Part shown: positions 56,177 to 64,000 of the stretch, in pieces | Numbering within the stretch: position 1 is the stretch's first letter | How the letters are laid out: each line of letters opens with the position of its first letter | Assembly (NCBI RefSeq): GCF_026914265.1 | Contig: NC_069126.1 | Location: 30,755,354 to 30,819,353, forward strand | DNA length: 64,000 nucleotides | Origin: Mya arenaria | Taxonomy: Eukaryota > Mollusca > Bivalvia > Myida > Myidae | Reading direction: 5' to 3' | Made by a program: the position numbers and the translations under genes | Notes under the pieces: generated by a model | Database searches by the model: none | What the model was told of the DNA's origin: nothing | The model's input: the letters and a program-made list of their open reading frames with translations, nothing else

Positions 56177-59100
56177 CTGAAAACAGAAAGAGCGAGCGTT
56201 AGATTTACAGTCGTTATAAATATGCAGTATATTTGTTTATGGAACAATAGTACAGTCAATCCACGATGGCTCGAACTCGTTTGGTTCGATTTCCTTGTTG
56301 GTTCAGTCTGGATGTAAAGGGCCGAATCTTTATACTGAAGGTGAAATTTCACGCTTGGTCCGAATTTGCCGAGGCTCGAGGTATTTTCGCCGGTCCCTGT
56401 GCGTTCGAGCCAACTGGGTTCGACTGCGTGAGCAAATACATGTATAGTTAACAAGTTCGTCTGTGTAAGCACATTTATATGTAATGCATCCATTAAATTG
56501 TAGTTTATCCCATTTTATTTCGTTGATTTTTGCAAAAATATTTAAATTCGGAGTTTCAATGATGTTTTAATTGTCTTTTTATGGATGTTTCATGTATGTC
56601 GGTTTTAACTGTGGTTTCATTTCATTGCCATTATGCTAATTGCTGCTGTTTTATTTCGACTTAAATAACTCTAACAAATCTTATTTATGTTGTTACACAT
56701 TTGCCTCAGAATTCGTTTTGAAAAGTTACCCATTACCATATTGACTGACAACTACTTCAATATTGTACAGACAGTTTAACAAGAAACTACATGAGCCACT
56801 GTAAAAAATGAATTTATCGGAAGTCAATACATTGAAAACAATCTCACCACAAAAATACCAATTCTCATAATTGACACATCAGAAATCGTAGGCCACCCAA
56901 TGGTTAACTAATTAACATCGCTTGTATAACATACTGTCCGAGTCATTACGTCTCAACATGATCTTAACAGTGAAGTAGATTGAAAATCACAAACTCATGC
57001 GACTCAAGACCAACAGATTGACATTTATTGAGTGAAACATTCCTTAACCAAGGTATTACACGACTTTTGTAAATGAAATGGTCTTACAGCTAGTTTTAAA
57101 ACATCGGTTATGACATTTTGTTTAGATTCCTGACATGTACATAACTATAGCTTGATTTAAAACATCAACAACCACGTAATAATAGAGCTGACGAAGATTT
57201 CAATGTTTCAAACAAAGGCAATTAATTCAGTCTGCAATATTTTTTTCACAAACATGCTATAGTATGCCAGCATTTCATTTTCTTTTTTTCCGAAGTGGCA
57301 TCGGCCAACAATGTTTACCACGAGTGCATAAAACAGAAATATTCAAATATATAATAGGGGTTTAGCCAGGTTTTTAAAAGGACAGGTTGCTTAGTTTATC
57401 CCGTATGTTTACTTTCAAAACATTCCCATTTACAACGCTAGTCGGAAAACCACCACACTATTTCCTGGTATGCACACATTCAACATCATCGACAAAAAAC
57501 TACATCCACATACTGCTCTGAAAATGCAAACAATGTTTAAACAAATCTTTCTACAAGGTGTCATTGTATTTCGTAGGTGGTACGTATGTCAAACATGCAC
57601 TAGCGACCTTTCTTGAACTCACTGACACTCGGTGTGTATGATAAGACAGAAGAATTTTCTGAATTTCTTCAGGTTTTTGAATTGCGGTGGAGGTTGCCTT
57701 TTGACACATGATGTCAGATGGTATAAAGAAATGATTCATGTAAACCACTGATCTTTTTCTTTCGGAAATACCATTTGCATTGTTGACGTTATCTACTATC
57801 AGCTTTAACGGCACCCATAATAACATTGCGTATATGAAAGCGTTTAAATTTGGCAAAATACAAGACAGGCATGCCGAGGTAGCCTGCTCAACTCTTTGTA
57901 GATCGTCAACATTGGACTCTTAACTTATTGCAATCGTCAGAATCGACCTTCGTAAAATTAATGAACCTAAAATTTGAAAAACCCTCGAATGTCATCGGAC
58001 AAAACAAAAATGCAAACACCAAATATATTTATGCTACCTTTTTCTGCTTACACTAGTTTATAAGTAGGCCTTGGTGTAAAAATAGACCGACTGAAACAAA
58101 CTCTATGAAATTACTTTTGGTGCATTCGTCAGAATCGATATACGTACTATTTATGAACAGAAAATTAGAAACAAATCCTTGATTGCCATTTGCCCATACA
58201 AAAATGGAAACACCAAGTGCGTGGTGAGACTCAGAGGGTAGTCAAATAACGGGAATGTCCGACAATGAGTTGCATCAGAACAGAACAGAACAGAACTAAG
58301 CAGAAAATAACAGAAGAAAACAGAATGGTTATTTAGCATATATAGCTCATCATTATACACACAAAACAAATACAAATATTGTATGCATGAAAGAAAAGCT
58401 TTACTGGCAAAAAATAATCATTAGCATCAATTTAGCATTTTGAGAATTGTGTATTGAATCAAGCTGTTCAAAACCGGTTAAAACCACCGACCTCGTTTTT
58501 TGTTGTCGAAAAATGTATCTGTTCTTCAACTATCGGCTCAGTAGCCACAAATTGAACAAAAAAAAAATACTTTTATTTGTGTCATTTTCTGTAGTTCCGA
58601 TTTAGGTAGACTGTTCTTATGTTTAATTATTTAAATGCATGGTCGATATCAAAGGCATATATGCTCCAAGTTGTATAAATGAGAGCTCGAAAATAAATAA
58701 AGTTCTTTAATCGAATATCGGTTCTCCAGTCAATGGTGATTGTTCGTGCAATATGTTGTGAAAAGGCCCAACATCATGTGAACATCTTCGACAACTGTGG
58801 TTTGACATTTAAGAGTAACACTTATGGCAACAATATCAAAAACGTGTTCACCCATTATTGCATAAAAGATTAAATATTCTTTTTTTTTAGAATTATACGA
58901 GAAATCCACGCTAAGGTCAACGCAATGGCTGTATCTTATTAACTAACGTAGAGATAATTGCCTTGCCAATTATACCATAGAGACAAAACGTTTCAAAAGA
59001 AAGTTTAATTTGAATTTTAATCACCCCTTTTCGACTGATGTCGAATTATTATGAGTGGAGACAGCGACTATGACAGGTTTATACCATTAATCATTACAGA

Positions 59101-59949
59101 TTTATGCAAGAAACACACATCAAAGAATTTGTGCAATGATTAAGGATTGTAAAGTATAATTTATATATTTTTAATGTCCGTAAAACAGAAATTGCTAAAC
59201 TCATCGTGGTCTTTGGTTCTTTGCTTAATGAAACAAAAATGCAAATTGTGAATGCACTAAAACAAACTATGGTAAATATACGTTAATCTTACGTTATTCA
59301 CATCTTTTAATGAGTGTGTGACGTCTCATTTTCTGATTTTTTTTTATTTAAGTTTAAATTAAAAAAAAAAATGGCAAAAAACGGCATATAAATGCTTAAG
59401 GCCATTTCAAATATAGTCATTGGCGACATACTTAATATAAACATATCCAAAAAACACAAAGTGTAAATCGTCATGTTATACGAGTGTAAAACGTGTAACT
59501 TGAATTTTATGAAAAACAGTTAAATTTCCAGTTTATAGTTATCAAAGTCCCGTGCTCAATATTGGTTTTAATGGATATAGATTTTTTTGTGACCAACAGC
59601 TTAACGGTAACGTCGGCGGCGGATTACAAATATTGTTAGTCAGTGAGTCGCATAGTCAATCCATCCAATCTCACAGAACAAAAGAAGCTTTTCTCTACCT
59701 CTTATTATTATTAAAAACATTAACCATTTTGTTGTTAATGGATGGATTAATCATTTTACAATGCCACGCAGTATTAACTATTTCTGTACAACAAAAAGAC
59801 TACTGCCTGAAGCTGCCATAACATCAAACAATGCTACTGTTTTGAACATGACTTTTTTGCATCCATGCTAGTGGCGCCCATGCTACAGATGTAACAGGAG
59901 TCTTTGTTTCATTTGGGACCAGAAGGTCATCGGTTGCTTGTTCCTTGCT
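56177..59949 (-). other. Hox1 intron (no exon seen)
   Basis: Apart from MITE family D at 56253-56426 and a small stub of the 18262 repeat at 57357-57392, nothing is recognised. I looked for a hexapeptide-coding exon on the minus strand and found none. Confidence 0.55.
56253..56426. mobile_element. MITE family D, full copy in Hox1 intron
   Basis: 174-bp palindrome: cagtcaatccacgatggctc versus gagccaactgggttcgactg. Second, half copy at 52041-52118. Confidence 0.8.
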
Positions 59950-60900
59950 TGTAAAATATATCAAGAACATCCGTATAAGAGACGGATCGCTTTTGTATTA
60001 GTCTTCAAATAACTCCGAGACTCTACACTCCTGATCTGTTTACTATAAGACCGATAGATCAAAGGTAGGTACAGTTTCTAGCAGTTTAATTGTGCTGCCT
60101 ATCTGTCTTTTGTCTTTGGATTCTTTTATCTGATTACCCGACTGTTGATCAATCATTTTTGCACCCTATCTTTCTGCAGTCGGCAAAGCCCAAGGTGCCG
60201 AGAAGTGAAAAAGCAAATTGGATTAGGTTTAAAGATTAATTGTCCGTCCAAAACAATAGTATGACATTTGTGTCTTTCGCTAATATTTTCTTCTGTAATT
60301 AGTCAACTCGTCTATCGCTCTGTCAAAACTACTATTCCAGACGGAACATGACGTTATTCTTGCAAAAAAAAAAGAGAAATATATTTCTGATTCTGATTTG
60401 AGGTATTATGTAAATACTATAGAAAATGAGTAAGGAAAAGGATATATCTTAATAATATAAAAGAAAAAGAAAAAATGGGTCCCAGTCTCAACTATTTATG
60501 TTGATTCTGGTCTTTTAAAACACCAAACCGTGTCCAGTATTTTTTCTCCACCCCAGCAGTGTATTAAAGAGTCTAAGCCTAAAGTAACAGTGTCAACAAA
60601 TGACGTATCTTTGGGAAACAACATGGCATCCACCAGTTCCGTTCAGAGGATGCCATGGACTTGTTTACTTTCCATTTTAGTCTAAAAGTGTGTTTAATTA
60701 TGAGGGGACAAGCAGTCTCCTATGACAGCCTTGTTTTAACCAATGATGGATGGACCAGAGCCATATTGCTTTGTAGCTGATGGCTTATGGATTGCAATAG
60801 AAGATTTAATGGAGATCTCGGGCGCTATTGTATTGTGCGCTTAGAACCGAGCCACTTAAAAACAGTAATAAAGTACACGTTTACCTTCCAGCGCAATTGT
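59950..60900. promoter_or_regulatory. Candidate Hox1 cis-regulatory block
   Basis: A repeat-free stretch with known-type sites: TGATGGATGG (60744-60753), identical to the Pbx/Hox1 site of the mouse Hoxb1 autoregulatory element; TGACAG (60723-60728), a Meis/Prep core, 15 bp before it; a reverse TGATTGAT Pbx/Hox-type site (ATCAATCA, 60148-60155); a TCF-type ATCAAAG near 60058; and tttaattatgagg near 60690. It is 4-5 kb on the 5' side of the Hox1 homeobox exon. Function inferred. Confidence 0.45.
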
Positions 60901-62593
60901 TTTGTTTATTTTGGTGTTAAGTAATTTTGTCAACATCTGCAGTAGTCAATTGTATATATCTAGGATAAGATATACACAATGATTTCATTGGTTGATATTA
61001 ATGTATGGCTTTAAAATGACCAATCGATAAACATCTTGGCTAACTTTTACCAAAGCGAACTAACTAATTAGTTACTGTTGATATTTGTTTTAAATGTATA
61101 ATATTTACTTGTAAGAACACTTCTTGATATTATTTATTTCCATTTTAGCCATTGAAAACGTTCCCTATATGTCTCGTGCATTCTTTTCAAAATGTTATTT
61201 TAAATATTGTTGAATTCTTTTTAAAGTGTTAAGATCGTTTGATTCATTGGATAAACCAGATGAATAATAAAATATAGATATAGATTCACTGTTCATGATT
61301 AAGATAATGATTGTTATAAGGAGACACATTGTAAAACCTTTATTAGGAAACTAAACAAAAAAACACTCTTCTTTTCGGTGATGTTAAGTAGTTTCTAAAA
61401 GTCAACATAATCATAATTATCTACCGCATCACACACACTGGTATATGACAAGTCTGTTTGTAGAATTTGACACAATAATTCTGAGAGTTCAGAATGAGAG
61501 AAATAGTTTATTCGCGGCTATTCGTATCGTTTCCATAGTTTTGATTCATTATTTTGCCAATTTTAAATGTTCCGGAATGACAACTCATGATGAATCGAGG
61601 GTACAGCAGAAATGGCACAGGGAATTGGGCGTCAGAGCCGGTAAAATTGTGTCCCCTATGCGCTATAAATCACCCTCAGTATTTGCTTTAAATTACGTGT
61701 CAATATTGCAGGGCGACTCTGAAAGTCACTTTCATTAGGCTGGAATGCGACAGGGATCACCGGTCTCGCCTTTACTGTTTGTTGCATACGCTGTGTTTAA
61801 AACTGGTTCTTAAAGGGATACGTTAACTGGGAATGTCGGAAACGATATATTTCGTTAAAGTTCAGTTATTTTACGTACAATTATTAAAAGACATTAAACA
61901 GCAGCTGACATATACTTGTTTAGATATAATTTTGTAAATCTCCCAAAAACATTCAGTTTCAAATAGCATTACGAACGCTTTTTGGCAAAATAGCCTTCCT
62001 GTCATATTTGATATATAATTACATTAGAGCTTTATTATTTTGTTGATGTTTTATCATTAAAAAGGCATTTTCTTTTGATTTCACATATTCTTCTCGATGT
62101 CTGACCATATAGAACGTAAACAAATCCCTTTAACAGCGAAAGTAAATATTTAATTATTAACAGTATAGTTCGATTACATCTTAATATAAATTTAGTTTTT
62201 GATATATAAATATTTTCATTTGCCATTTGTTTTATTTTATACCTTTTCTTAAAGTAACGACCGGTGTAAAACATAAATTACAGTTATAAATGTCTAACAA
62301 AATACCCGATATGTAAAAAAGTGATAAGCTAGTCTCTTTAATGAATTCATCATAAACTATTTATTTATATTCCTTTATGGCAACAGTCTTTTTCAAGCAT
62401 TCACAATATCAATATCTTGCACAAACAAAGATTCACCGACCAATACCACTAATATCTTGAATTACTGTCATTCAAGCAGTTGGATCGCTGGGACACATTT
62501 TCCATTTGATTAATATTTCAAGTTTCCCCTGAAGGGATAATGGAATCCACTTTATGGGCGATTACAACCCCACATTAACAAATTGTAAATAGA
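60901..62593. other. Hox1 intron or upstream DNA
   Basis: Apart from the RT-like fragment, nothing supported. Confidence 0.5.
61735..61800 (+). mobile_element. Small reverse-transcriptase fragment (LINE-like)
   Basis: Plus-strand AGMRQGSPVSPLLFVAYAV matches the conserved G-x-R-Q-G-x-P-x-S-P-L-L-F block of non-LTR reverse transcriptases. No further domain is visible on either side, so it is a tiny relic or a chance match. Confidence 0.4.
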
Positions 62594-62656
62594 TGACGTC
62601 AGTTTTGTCACGTGATAGCACGTGCAGGAACGTGTTATCACCATCCGAATCACGTG
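62594..62656. promoter_or_regulatory. CRE plus three CACGTG sites in 63 bp
   Basis: TGACGTCA 62594-62601, CACGTG at 62609-62614, 62619-62624 and 62651-62656, with a small inverted repeat (gtgatagcacg / cgtgttatcac) around the middle pair. Candidate enhancer or promoter element; function inferred. Confidence 0.4.
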
Positions 62657-62844
62657 TAAGTTTTCGCGACTTTGACTCGTAATCACTTGCAGCAGGTTTC
62701 AATATTTCAATTAAAAACTGGAAACATTTTCTTCATAGTTTTACCTCATCCAGATTTATCTAAGTGATCCAAATATGTAATTTCATCATAGACACCTGCC
62801 GTATGCATTTGAATGTAGTGTCGCATTCTACATTGTAAGTCAAG

Positions 62845-62990
62845 AGTTGTATTTAATACTGGTCTTAGTTGGATCTAAGAACAGTGTAGCTAATCGGATT
62901 GCGTGATATAAATAACGGACCTATACGATGAATGAAGTCAATGATGTATGACCATAAGATTGACTTAAGTTGTATAGTGAAGACCATCCC
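62845..62990. repeat. Dispersed element family G, copy 2 (Hox1 5' side)
   Basis: Matches 54000-54145: ggtcttagttggat, tgtagctaatcgga, gtgatataaata, tgaatgaagtcaatgatg, ttaagttg. Confidence 0.75.
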
Positions 62991-64000
62991 AGCGGCCGTT
63001 TTCAGATCTCAGATTGAAATTAAACATTATAATGAAATCTGGCTGTTTTGATTGGACTATAAGATTGATGGGCCAATGAAAACACTTAGATTTTTCTCCT
63101 AAGATTAAGATTTTGTCATATTTATTTATTGAATACGACCCCCGAAGAACTACACTATACGATGAAATTTATGTCAAAGTATTCAAGAATATGTTAAAGT
63201 GTAGACCAATATGAAAAGAGAAATTATAACCGCTGATCTATTACACCATACGTACTTTTCTAAGATGATGCAATTACAAAATAGATGTGATACCAATGAG
63301 ATTTGTTTTTGATCTGTTGCTTTACATGTATAGTGGGCGGGATAATCGATATACATCTGGGAAGTTTCAATTTCGGTTGCAAATCTATCAATGACTAGAA
63401 AATCGTGACAAAAAATGATGAACAAATATCCACAAGACAGTCTTAGACGACGATTATTTGCATATTTAAGTACAAGTTAATTTTTAATTTTTTTCATAAT
63501 TTCAAAGTCTCCATTTTTGTTTTGTTTTATAAACCAACCTCAATCTGTGACCAAAGAAAATAAACCTTTCATGTGACAGGCGTATAGTTGAAGATCACAC
63601 AAGTTTTATTTCGAATTTATGAATACATTTATATAAAGAAAAACAAAAGAAAAGGTAAATTTTGATGGGTTTTATTATGCGACAATGTCAATTCGTGTTG
63701 TCACTTCACCAGATAGCATTTTGATTGTTTGACATATTTTGCCTACATTTCCCTATAAAATGACATTTTATACGTTATAAACTATTTTGACATAATAATT
63801 TAATAGCATAATGGTGTCGTCATGTTGTCCGTATTAAGTTAGTTTTTAAGTTGTTGGTATTGTTATTATTAATTAAAATTAATTTTACATCACAAAAAAA
63901 GTTTAAATAGGACACCAGTTAAGTTTGTGTGGAAAATTGTAGGAAAAAAATAAAAATATAAAATGGTCAAAATTTAGCATGTTCAATAAAAAAGCACAGT
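62991..64000. other. Window end, Hox1 intron or upstream
   Basis: AT-rich, no exon or named repeat supported. Confidence 0.5.

Noticed and set aside
57551-57856. 101-residue minus-strand frame as a possible Hox1 first exon
   Set aside because: No hexapeptide, no Hox N-terminal features, and no phase-1 donor that I can see at its end.

Overview
The window looks like nuclear DNA of a lophotrochozoan invertebrate, most likely a bivalve mollusc. It is AT-rich, its genes are intron-split with GT..AG borders, it carries a labial-type Hox1 homeodomain exon, an intronless Mab-21/cGAS-like gene of the kind bivalves have in large numbers, and a dense load of tRNA-derived SINEs, palindromic MITEs and minisatellites. 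I cannot name the species from sequence alone.

Layout, left to right: (1) 346-5429, minus strand: the first two coding exons of a SMUG1-type uracil-DNA glycosylase with an N-terminal extension of about 1,160 residues; its remaining exons lie left of base 1. (2) 5430-7799: a divergent intergenic region with a recognisable CHMP5 promoter. (3) 7800-21303, plus strand: a complete eight-exon CHMP5 gene (ESCRT-III, 219 codons). Intron 5 is filled by 42 perfectly phased 56-bp copies of the end of exon 5 with its splice donor. The acceptor and 5' part of exon 7 are present three times in tandem. (4) 21304-27928: repeat-rich intergenic DNA. (5) 27929-30058, plus: an intronless 709-residue Mab-21-domain protein, a candidate cGAS-like receptor, preceded by a decayed duplicate of its own 5' end. 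(6) 33111-39609, plus: MRPL32 (mitochondrial ribosomal protein bL32m) in three exons. (7) 39610-55820: about 16 kb with no gene I can support, holding a 51-bp minisatellite, several MITE and SINE families, an inverted SINE pair and an 18-bp TGACGT array. (8) 55821-56176, minus: the terminal exon of Hox1 with a complete labial-class homeodomain. (9) 56177-64000: Hox1 intron or upstream DNA with no exon found, but with candidate control sites, among them a Pbx/Hox1-type TGATGGATGG next to a Meis/Prep-type TGACAG.

The genes do not form one pathway. CHMP5 is endosomal sorting, MRPL32 mitochondrial translation, SMUG1 base-excision repair, the Mab-21 protein possibly nucleic-acid sensing, and Hox1 axial patterning. 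What links them is position: this is the 3' (anterior) border of a Hox cluster. A SMUG1 gene beside the anterior Hox end recalls the vertebrate HOXC4-SMUG1 neighbourhood.

The most unusual structures are the two separate splice-site amplifications inside one CHMP5 gene (donors in intron 5, acceptors at exon 7), an in-phase 81-nt candidate cassette exon in the same gene, the prion-like SMUG1 extension, and the Hox1 candidate control block. All coordinates come from reading the sequence. No alignment, database search or transcript data were available.
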